In this document: piece after piece, positions 44,784-52,003 of the stretch | Layout: every line of letters begins with the position of its first letter | Position numbering within the stretch: the first letter of the stretch is position 1 | Source of the DNA: Alistipes finegoldii DSM 17242 | GTDB taxonomy: Bacteria > Bacteroidota > Bacteroidia > Bacteroidales > Rikenellaceae | Direction: 5' to 3' | DNA: 64,000 bases | Assembly (NCBI RefSeq): GCF_000265365.1 | Contig: NC_018011.1 | Span: forward strand, 1,984,001-2,048,000 | Made by a program: the position numbers and the translations under genes | The notes under the pieces: model-generated | Database searches by the model: none | Told to the model about the DNA's origin: nothing | The model's input: the letters and a program-made list of their open reading frames with translations, nothing else

Positions 44784-44821
44784 ATAAGATTTTGAGATCA
44801 TTCAAAATCTCAAAATCTTAT
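44784..44821. terminator. Inverted repeat after the IS110 transposase
   Basis: ATAAGATTTTGAGAT (44784-44798) and ATCTCAAAATCTTAT (44807-44821) form a perfect 15-bp stem, 24 bp after the stop codon. Probable terminator or element end. Confidence 0.6.
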
Positions 44822-44870
44822 TGTCGGAACAGTCCGTCTAATTGGGGCCGAACCTACTCATAATTAATGT

Positions 44871-44997
44871 ATTGTCATTTCCGTACTCCGCAAATTAACG
44901 ATTCTGACTATGGGATGCAAGGCTATACAAGCGCTTCGCGGCCTTGCATCCCATAGCCAGAATCATTTTGCTAAACGCTACGACAAAAAATGACAAT
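44871..44997. repeat. Nested long palindrome between the IS110 element and the conjugation remnant
   Basis: Inner arms of 24 nt (44900-44923 and 44941-44964) match at 23 of 24 positions around a 17-nt loop; outer arms ATTGTCATTT (44871-44880) and AAATGACAAT (44988-44997) pair as well. The purpose is unknown. Between 44998 and 45206 I see only a short minus frame (MPIGVYDVRVVDYGYW, 34 codons) that I cannot support as a gene. Confidence 0.7.
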
Positions 44998-45206
44998 TTC
45001 CGGGCATGAAACTTTTTGCAGCTTTTATTTGGTTTTATCTTAGAATTCTACCGTCGGAATAGGCGGCTTTCTGCGGCCCGGACGCTACCCTGCGGACTGC
45101 CCCTCCAATAGCCATAATCCACGACACGCACGTCATATACCCCAATAGGCATAACAACCGCTCCCGACGTTTCGTTCAGCTGTCCGTTATAATTCGCATT
45201 GTCTGT

Positions 45207-45758
45207 TCAAAACGGTCGTCTGTTGTTCTTCTTCTCGTGGAGATAATTCAGCTCACCGCTGTAAATGTCCATGACAAATCGCAGCATATTGTCGACCAAG
45301 GCCGTAAGCCTTGTACTCTCATTCCCTAACAGGTGGAGTATTTCCGATACTTTGTGCTTGGTTCGGGTACTGACATAGATCGCAGAGCGGTTGCGGCAAT
45401 CCACCGGAGCGAAGAACGTGCGTTCAAAATCCGGTAGCGTGAGCTTTTTCCGACGGAAACCGGAATGTTCTTTTACGGTACTCGCAGTGGAGTCTATGCC
45501 TGTTTTCTCAGCAGTCGGTGCCGATGCTCCGGATACCGTTTCCGATGTGTTTTCCTCAAGAGCGTTCGTATCTTCCTCTTCCGGCTCGGGAATCCTGCGG
45601 ACGACTTCCGAGTCCAAAGGGGCTTGTCCGGCGATCATCTGACGCATCAGTTCCTCGTCGACTTCGATACGGGGACGCTTAGCAGGATTGGGTGCGGGGT
45701 TGTCTTTTTCCTTTAATGAATCCATGGTGCAACGTTTTTGAGATTGATTGTCAGCCAT
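45207..45758 (-). CDS. DUF3408 protein of a conjugative transposon
   Basis: 183 residues. The N-terminal two thirds are charged and disordered (NPAKRPRIEVDEELMRQMIAG; EEEDTNALEEN), and the C-terminal part has the DUF3408 core FERTFFAPVDCRNRSAIYVSTRTKHKVSEILHLLGNESTRLTALVDNMLRFVMD. In CTnDOT-like elements such a protein (TraB/TraC position) lies next to a ParA gene, divergent from mobAB. Here the ParA gene is missing and an IS3 element lies in between, so this is a relic. Confidence 0.85.
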   Translation of the reverse strand: MADNQSQKRCTMDSLKEKDNPAPNPAKRPRIEVDEELMRQMIAGQAPLDSEVVRRIPEPEEEDTNALEENTSETVSGASAPTAEKTGIDSTASTVKEHSGFRRKKLTLPDFERTFFAPVDCRNRSAIYVSTRTKHKVSEILHLLGNESTRLTALVDNMLRFVMDIYSGELNYLHEKKNNRRPF

Positions 45759-46000
45759 ACGAGCATAGAGTATGTATGTCTGGTTTATTGGGTTAAACCA
45801 TTCAAAATACCGTTTTCTATTTCATGCAGTTTATATCGGGATAATGAACGCAATAAGAAAATCGACCTTTCATGCTGCAAGATACAACTGGGTGAAATAC
45901 CTCGGTTCCGATGTCCGCTCCAGACCGCTCCAGTCCGTACCGAGGGTTTGTTTTGGCGCTGTCCCGTCCTGAAAAAGGTTTACAGAAAAGAGTAAATCTT

Positions 46001-46414
46001 ATGCAGCAAACAACGAATTCAGACTTATCACGTCATTATTTACCGCGTCAGTTGCGTCATCTGATTTTACAGGAGTATTTGAGCGGAGTCAAGACGGCTC
46101 GCCAACTCTCCGAAGAACATGGTATTCCCATGTCTACGATTCATAAGATGGGTCAGCGGTGGAAAGCGAAAAATAGTTGTAGCTTTGTGAGTACCCCTAA
46201 TCCTTATCCGATCATGTCCCGCGTTACGAGTGAAGAAGCCAGTGAATTATTATCCGAGAACAAAGCCCTTCGGCGGCGCTTGGAAGAGGCTTTATTACGT
46301 CTGGAAGGCTATGAGATCATGGGAGATATCCTCCAAGAAGAATACGGTATCGACCTGCTAAAAAAATCCGCAGCCGGACAGTCCAGCGTCTCAAAGAAAG
46401 ACACACAGCAATGA
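46001..46414 (+). CDS. IS3-family transposase OrfA
   Basis: 137 residues from ATG 46001 (MQQTTNSDLSRHYLPRQ). A helix-turn-helix (YLSGVKTARQLSEEHGIPMSTIHKMGQRW) is followed by a leucine-zipper-like coil (ASELLSENKALRRRLEEALLRLEG). A run of seven A at 46360-46366 near the end allows a -1 frameshift, and the -1 frame is open into OrfB, so an OrfAB fusion can be made as in other IS3 elements. Confidence 0.92.
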   Translation: MQQTTNSDLSRHYLPRQLRHLILQEYLSGVKTARQLSEEHGIPMSTIHKMGQRWKAKNSCSFVSTPNPYPIMSRVTSEEASELLSENKALRRRLEEALLRLEGYEIMGDILQEEYGIDLLKKSAAGQSSVSKKDTQQ

Positions 46415-47301
46415 GCCTGTCGTTTCTGTGCGGGTTGTTCGGCTATACCCGTCAGGCCTATTATAAACATTTACGGCGTAATAGGGAAGGATCTTTGTCC
46501 GACACCCTTCTTTTGGAGCGGGTGGGTTACTACCGGAAACTGATGCCCAGGCTCGGCGGTCGTAAACTGTGGCATTTGCTGCAACAAGACGGATTTCCGG
46601 TCAGTCGGGATCGGTTATTTACGCTGCTTTCGGAAAACAATCTTCTGGTCAAACGTCGGAAGAAATACAGCGTTACGACCTGCTCGCGGCACTGGATGCG
46701 TAAATATCCGAATCTGATCCGGGGTTTCGACCTCGAGCGGCCGCATCGTTTATGGGTCGGAGATATTACGTACATTTCTTTGAAAGAAGGATTTGCATAT
46801 CTGGCTTTGATAACGGATGCCTATTCCAAACGGATCGTAGGCTATAATCTGAATACGACATTGGAACGGGACGGAGCGCTCCGTGCACTGAGGATGGCCA
46901 TAGACCAGACTCCGCAGCAAAAACGGCAAGGGTTAATCCATCATTCGGACAGAGGATGCCAATATTGTTCGAAAGAATATGTGAAATTGCTGACCGATAA
47001 TGGGATTCGCATCAGCATGACTGAAAAGGGCGATCCGTATGAGAATGCCGTTGCCGAACGGGTGAACGGTATTCTGAAGAGCGAATGGATCGACGAGGAA
47101 TGTTTTGAAAGTTTTCAGGCAGCAAAAGAACGCATCGATGAGATCGTTATCCTTTATAATTCATTCAGACCTCATGCCAGCTGCGATTGGCTTACGCCCT
47201 TGGAAGCGGAACTTAGAACCGGGAAACTCAAACATCATTGGGGCCGAAAGACGGTTGTTCGGAAGGCATATGTAAACTTATATCAGGACAATATTTTTTG
47301 A
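46411..47301 (+). CDS. IS3-family transposase OrfB (integrase core)
   Basis: 296 residues. HTH_21-like region (GYYRKLMPRLGGRKLWHLLQQDGF), then the rve core with WVGDITYISLKEG (Asp), LIHHSDRGCQYCSKEYVKLL (Asp) and ENAVAERVNGILKSEW (Glu). Overlaps OrfA by 4 bp (ATGA) in the -1 frame. Complete, so the element may be active. Confidence 0.95.
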   Translation: MSLSFLCGLFGYTRQAYYKHLRRNREGSLSDTLLLERVGYYRKLMPRLGGRKLWHLLQQDGFPVSRDRLFTLLSENNLLVKRRKKYSVTTCSRHWMRKYPNLIRGFDLERPHRLWVGDITYISLKEGFAYLALITDAYSKRIVGYNLNTTLERDGALRALRMAIDQTPQQKRQGLIHHSDRGCQYCSKEYVKLLTDNGIRISMTEKGDPYENAVAERVNGILKSEWIDEECFESFQAAKERIDEIVILYNSFRPHASCDWLTPLEAELRTGKLKHHWGRKTVVRKAYVNLYQDNIF

Positions 47302-47462
47302 ACCAAAATGCTTATCTTTAATTATCAATCACTGTAAACCTTTTTCAGGACGGGACATCTCCAGACGGTTGTAATATTGCACCGGGAAAGACCCGCCCTC
47401 GGAGGCTTTTCAAAGTTTTCACAAAAAATTTTCCGCCGCGGATTTTGTTATCGCCAGATAAC

Positions 47463-47517
47463 AGCGAGCTGTACCTTTGTATGCCGAAAAATTTTTCGGC
47501 ATACAAAGGTGCTCGCT
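47463..47517. repeat. Long palindrome upstream of mobA, candidate oriT
   Basis: A perfect 38-nt palindrome (47473-47510, arms of 19 nt meeting at AAAAATTTTT) is flanked by AGCGAGC (47463-47469) and GCTCGCT (47511-47517), which extend the stem. It lies 52 bp upstream of mobA. Origins of transfer in CTnDOT-type elements lie next to the mob genes, so this is the best oriT candidate. Confidence 0.6.
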
Positions 47518-47568
47518 CTGCGAGGCCGGGTGGCGTTCCCGAGTCACGCCACTTAAACTACCAGCTTG

Positions 47569-47988
47569 ATGACAACCACGAAAAAGAGGATCGGACGCCC
47601 GACAACGACAGATCCCAGAGTCCACAGGTATAATTTCAAACTCACCACCGAAGAGAATATCCGCTTTAAGCAGATGCTTTGTGAGGCAGGATTGGAGCAT
47701 AACCGTAGCCGTTTTATCGTCAAAAGGCTCTTTGCCGAGGAGTTTGTCGTCATCAAACGCGATCCGTCGAAGACGCAATTCGTCGCCCGGCTGAATGATT
47801 TTTATTTCCAATTCCAGAAACTTGCGAACAACTACAACCAGATTGTAAAGGCTGTCAATTCGCACTTTTCCAACGTTGCTATCCCGCATCAGATCGCTGC
47901 ATTGGAGCAACGGACCCGCGAGCTGAAAGCCCTGAGTATCGAGATTCTCAACCTCGCAAAACAGGCTAAGGAATGGTTGCGAATATAA
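47569..47988 (+). CDS. mobA: Mobilization accessory protein MobA (relaxosome, CTn type)
   Basis: 139 residues from ATG 47569. GRPTTTDPRVHRYNFKLTTEENIRFKQMLCEAGLEHNRSRFIVKRLF is the ribbon-helix-helix-type start of Bacteroidetes MobA/MobC-like proteins, followed by a helical C-terminus (KLANNYNQIVKAVNSHF; LEQRTRELKALSIEILNLAKQAKEWL). It binds oriT and helps the relaxase. It overlaps the relaxase gene by 16 bp. Intact, but its partner is broken. Confidence 0.85.
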   Translation: MTTTKKRIGRPTTTDPRVHRYNFKLTTEENIRFKQMLCEAGLEHNRSRFIVKRLFAEEFVVIKRDPSKTQFVARLNDFYFQFQKLANNYNQIVKAVNSHFSNVAIPHQIAALEQRTRELKALSIEILNLAKQAKEWLRI

Positions 47989-49189
47989 GATCGGGCTCCT
48001 CGCCCGGCGGAGCCTTGTACTACAACAAGGAGAAAGTGGATAAGAATGAGGCCGAAGTGCTCCTCTGGCAGAAGATGCTCGAACCCTTCAATAAACACGG
48101 GCGAATGGATATCGATGCCTGCATGGAGAGCTTCCGGCCCTACCTCGAAGCTAACAGAAGGACGACCAATACGGTCTTCCATGTCTCGCTGAATCCTTCG
48201 CCGGAAGACAGACTGACAGACGAACGGCTCCGGGACATTGCCCGCGAGTACATGGAGCGCATGGGTTACGGCGAACAGCCCTATATCGTTTTCAAGCACA
48301 AGGACATTTCCAGAGAGCATCTCCATATCGTGTCGCTGCGGGTCGATGAGCAGGGCCGCAAACTCCCGCACGATTTCGAGGCCCGGCGCTCGATGGAAAT
48401 TCTGCGTGATTTGGAGCGGAAATACGGTCTGCATCCGAGTATCAAAGGCGAGGAACAAGCAGACAGGCTCGGCTTGCGCAAAGTAAACTATAAAGAGGGC
48501 AATGTCAAACAGCAGATATCGTCCGTCGTGCGGTCGTGCTTGTGCAATTACAAATGTTCGTCCTACGGAGAGTTTCGCACCCTGCTGGAACGTTTCAATG
48601 TCTCAGTTGAAGAACGTACGGGAACCATCGACGGCAGGGATTATGCCGGAGTGATCTACGGGCCCTGACCGATGACGGCTATGGCATCGGTACTCCGTTT
48701 AAATCGAGCCGTATCGGCCGGGATGTCGGCTACAAGGCTCTTCAAAAGTATTACGAGCGGTCGAAGAGTGCGCTGAAGCAGGACGGAACGCTCGACCGAC
48801 TTCGGCAAACAGTCAAAGACGCCATGAGCCCACACAATACACGGGACGAGTTCCGGCGACTGCTCAAAGCGGAGAATATCGACACGATTTTCCGCATTAA
48901 CCCGGTCGGCAGAATCTATGGTGTGACTTTCATTGACCATAACGACGGCATCGTTGCCCGCAGGTCGGTACTGGGAAAAGAGTTTTCGGCAAATGTTTTC
49001 AATGAACTCTATCCGGCACCGAAAAACGACAAGCAGGTTCCAGAACAACACACAGCACCGTAACACGAAATACAAAACCATATCGCCAATCCTATTTCTG
49101 GCATTGTCGATACGCTATTGGACCTGACCGACACGCAGGCCTATGAAGAACAGCAGCGGCAGATGCAACGATTTCGAAAGAGGAGGTGA
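47973..49189 (+). pseudogene. mobB: Relaxase MobB of a conjugative transposon, frameshift plus nonsense
   Basis: The first frame (ATG 47973) has MVANIRSGSSPGGALYYNKEKV, TTNTVFHVSLNPSPEDRL and the metal-binding FKHKDISREHLHIVSLRVD (HxH-type), and breaks after AGVIYGP at 48668. The next frame continues LTDDGYGIGTPFKSSRIGRDVG and FRRLLKAENIDTIFRINPVGRIYGVTFIDHNDG, meets TAA at 49061-49063, and stays open in the same frame (NPISGIVDTLLDLTDTQAYEEQ) to TGA 49189. So one base is missing near 48660 and there is one in-frame stop. The relaxase would nick oriT; the gene is dead as read. Confidence 0.88.
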
Positions 49190-49642
49190 CATTTTTTTGA
49201 TATGAAGACTGATACTTACTGTACGAAGGATCTTTCGCGGGTGGGAAGATGTTTGATTCATAGGACATTATGTTGCTTTTCAGATAAGAAGTATATCGCT
49301 TATAGAGTAAAAAACGTAATTGTAAACGAGGTTTCGGTGTCCAAAGCGTTACCTCGTTGACTTTTGCTTAGAAATTGTGTATTGTGTTGAATTAGATCAT
49401 GTTAATGCGTTGTTCGTCTTGGCGGCCGACTCTGCCGAAATTATTTTTGTAACCCTCAAGAGGCGTGTGCAGTATGTTGACGCTGTGGCATGTTGTCAGA
49501 CAAGACGAACTGTTTATAGAGTGATTCTCTGGCCGACTATAATATTTATAACAAAAGTCCTATGTTCGTATATAGGACTTTTGTCATTTTGTACATTCAA
49601 GCGTATAGATGTCATCCGGAAATGTCGCAATTCGGTTTCCGT
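49190..49642. other. Intergenic region at the right edge of the accessory segment (453 bp)
   Basis: Contains a hairpin AACGAGGT (49325-49332) / ACCTCGTT (49351-49358) and the terminator of the transaldolase gene. Frames crossing it on the plus strand are not supported. No clear att-type repeat was found that matches the left side of the region. Confidence 0.4.
49551..49584 (-). terminator. Terminator of the transaldolase gene
   Basis: ACAAAAGTCCTAT (49551-49563) pairs with ATAGGACTTTTGT (49572-49584); 59 bp past the minus-strand gene end. Confidence 0.8.
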
Positions 49643-50285
49643 TCAGGTATTCAGCCGTGCATGGTCTGCGAGGAACTTCTCCAGCCCGCTGTTCGTCATC
49701 GGATGTCTGAGCAACCCTTCGATTGCCGCAAGGGGGCATGTCGCCACATCGGCTCCCGCATCGAGGCACTGGATAATATGCTGCGTATGACGGATCGAAG
49801 CGGCCAGCACCTGCGTTTTGTAACCATAGGTGCGGTAGACCTTCACGATGTGGGCTACCAATGCCACGCCGTCTTCGGAGATGTCGTCGAGACGTCCCAC
49901 GAACGGAGACACGTAGGTCGCTCCGGCCTTTGCGGCGAGCAACGCCTGTCCCACGGAGAATACCAGCGTGCAGTTCGTCCGGATATCCTTGGCGGCAAAA
50001 TATTTTACGGCCCGGATTCCTGCGGCCGTGCAGGGCAGTTTCACGACGATGCGGGGATGCAGCGCCGCCAGCGCCTCACCCTCTCGCACCATTCCTTCGA
50101 AGTCTGTGGCTATGACCTCGGCGCTCACGTCTGCAGATTTCAACATAATGACGGTTGCAGTTTTCCGTACCCCGGATGTTCTCTTTGGCCATCAGCGATG
50201 GGTTGGTCGTTACGCCGTCCAGGACGCCCAGTTCATGCGCCTTGCGGATTTGTTCCAGATTGGCCGTGTCGATAAAGAATTTCAT
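49643..50285 (-). pseudogene. Transaldolase / fructose-6-phosphate aldolase family gene, frameshifted
   Basis: The minus-strand ATG 50285 reads MKFFIDTANLEQIRKAHELGVLDGVTTNPSLMAKE, the family start, and goes out of frame after HYVEIC near 50125. The other frame continues ADVSAEVIATDFEGMVREGE, then the Schiff-base Lys in IVVKLPCTAAGIRA, NCTLVFSVGQALLAAKAGATYVSPFVGRLDD and the end LEKFLADHARLNT. Total 643 nt versus about 654-660 for intact family members, so a small deletion (for example 14 nt) at the IC/ADV junction fits. The pentose-phosphate or F6P-aldolase activity would be lost. Confidence 0.88.
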
Positions 50286-50692
50286 GGCTCAAATAGTTTT
50301 TACGGTTTCTTAAAGATACGAAGAAAATTCCAGACTACAGAAATCGTAGAGCGAATAACGTTAGAGTGTTGTCAGTTATGATCTATCAGCTTTGCTCGGT
50401 TGTGGGATTCGTAAAGGAGGCCGTCAAAAAAAAATCATGTTGTTCTGCCAAGTATAGGTGTCGGTGCAACTGCCTCGGTATGCGTTGGCAGAGTAGCCTT
50501 TTAATTGACGCTAAAAGAGGTATTTTACAGAATACTTGACTTTAAAGCATATTAAAATTTTTGGTTTTGATATGCTTTGATGAGTTTTTGTGCTATCTTT
50601 GGATATTCATTTAATATAGAATTTGCCTCTTCTTTGAAAAAAAGAAAGGTAGATAAGCATTGTAAATACCCGGGCTAAATTTTTACTCGCAG
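50286..50692 (+). promoter_or_regulatory. Upstream region of the fucosidase operon (407 bp) with -7 box
   Basis: TATCTTTG at 50594-50601 matches the -7 consensus, 91 bp upstream of the fucosidase ATG. TTTG at 50566-50569 is 24 bp before it. AT-rich; no gene seen. Confidence 0.5.
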
Positions 50693-52003
50693 ATGATAAA
50701 AAAACTGTTTTTTACATTGCTTTGCACTGCTGTCTGCCGAACGATATCGGCACAGGTGGTTGATCCTTATGTCCCGGCGCCCGAAAACCTTCGGGCTCGG
50801 ACGGAGTTTCAGGATGCCAAATTCGGCATTTTCCTTCATTGGGGGCTCTACTCGCTGCTCGGCACGGGCGAATGGACTATGACCAACCGCAATATCAATT
50901 ATCAGGAGTACGCCAAGCTGGCCAATGCGTTTTATCCACATGATTTCGATGCCGCGGAGTGGGTCTCGGCCATCAAATCCTCGGGTGCGGGGTACGTCTG
51001 CTTCACGACGCGCCACCACGACGGCTTTTCGATGTGGGACACCGCGCAGACGGACTACGACATCGTGGACGCCACGCCGTATAAACAGGATGTCGTGAAA
51101 GCGCTCTCCGACGAGTGCTCCCGTCAGGGCATCCGCCTGCACCTCTATTATTCGCTGATCGACTGGTACCGCGACGACTGCCCGCGCGGGCGGACGGGGC
51201 TTGGGACGGGGCGTCCCGGCACGGCGATCAGCTACGAGCGTTACTACGATTTTATGAAACGCCAGCTCACGGAACTGCTGACGGGTTACGGTTCGGTGGG
51301 CGCCGTGTGGTTCGACGGGGTGTGGGATCAGGATCAGAACCCGGATTTCGACTGGAAACTCCGCGGGCTGTACGACCATATCCATGCCATCAGGCCGGCC
51401 TGTCTGGTGGGTAACAACCACCACCTGGTTCCGTTCGAAGGCGAGGACATCCAGATTTTCGAACGCGACCTTCCGGGCGAGAACACCGCCGGACTTTCGG
51501 GGCAGGAGATCGGCCGCCTGCCGCTCGAAACGTGCCAGACGATGAACGGCATGTGGGGCTACAAGATCACCGACCTCGACTACAAATCGTCGAAGACGCT
51601 GATCCACTACCTCGTGCGGGCTGCGGGCCGCAACGGAAACCTGCTGCTCAACATCGGTCCCCAACCCGACGGAAAACTGCCTGCGACGGCCGTCGAACGG
51701 CTGCGGGAGATGGGCGAATGGCTCGCCCGGTACGGCGAAAGCATCTACGGAACCCGCGGCGGCGACATCCCGCCCCACGACTGGGGCGTGACGACGCGCA
51801 AGGGCGACAAACTTTACGTGCATGTGCTCGATTTGCAGGACGATGCGCTGTACCTGCCGCTTGCGGAAAAAGTCGGGGAAGCCCGGTGCCTGAACAACGG
51901 CGAGCGGGTGAAGTTCGACACGCTCCGGGGAAAAGGGATCGTCCTGAATCTGGAGCATGTTCCCGAGGATACCGACCGAATCATAGAACTCACTTTACGA
52001 TGA
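50693..52003 (+). CDS. Alpha-L-fucosidase (GH29), secreted
   Basis: 436 residues with signal peptide MIKKLFFTLLCTAVCRTISAQ. GH29 motifs: KFGIFLHWGLYSLLGTGEW (about 43-61), the histidine pair in TTRHHDGFSMWDT (about 104-116), the nucleophile Asp in GAVWFDGVWDQDQ (about 203-215) and LLLNIGPQPDGKLP (about 320-333). It removes terminal L-fucose from host glycans in the periplasm or at the surface. First gene of a probable operon with the transglutaminase-like lipoprotein (ATGA overlap) and cutC. Confidence 0.95.
   Translation: MIKKLFFTLLCTAVCRTISAQVVDPYVPAPENLRARTEFQDAKFGIFLHWGLYSLLGTGEWTMTNRNINYQEYAKLANAFYPHDFDAAEWVSAIKSSGAGYVCFTTRHHDGFSMWDTAQTDYDIVDATPYKQDVVKALSDECSRQGIRLHLYYSLIDWYRDDCPRGRTGLGTGRPGTAISYERYYDFMKRQLTELLTGYGSVGAVWFDGVWDQDQNPDFDWKLRGLYDHIHAIRPACLVGNNHHLVPFEGEDIQIFERDLPGENTAGLSGQEIGRLPLETCQTMNGMWGYKITDLDYKSSKTLIHYLVRAAGRNGNLLLNIGPQPDGKLPATAVERLREMGEWLARYGESIYGTRGGDIPPHDWGVTTRKGDKLYVHVLDLQDDALYLPLAEKVGEARCLNNGERVKFDTLRGKGIVLNLEHVPEDTDRIIELTLR

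Larger units (their letters stand above)
43545..44823 (+). mobile_element. Second IS110-family insertion sequence (borders approximate)
   Basis: Defined by the transposase gene 43752-44759 with a structured left region and a right-side 15-bp inverted repeat (44784-44821). No interrupted host gene is available to fix the borders, so the coordinates are estimates. The recombinase differs strongly from that of the first IS110 element. Confidence 0.55.
45960..47357 (+). mobile_element. IS3-family insertion sequence (1,398 bp)
   Basis: Perfect 26-bp terminal inverted repeats: the left starts TGTCCCGTCCTGAAAAAGG (45960-45985) and the right is its complement (47332-47357). The flanking bases (GGCGC left, TCTCC right) show no target duplication, which suggests a rearrangement after insertion. 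Confidence 0.93.

Noticed and set aside
44998..45206. 34-codon minus frame MPIGVYDVRVVDYGYW next to the DUF3408 gene
   Set aside because: May be the start of a lost transfer gene, but too short and unmatched to support.
27459..50285. Integration of the whole accessory segment as one element with att repeats
   Set aside because: I could not find matching direct repeats at the two borders or an integrase at either edge; the tyrosine recombinase present belongs to the hsdS locus.
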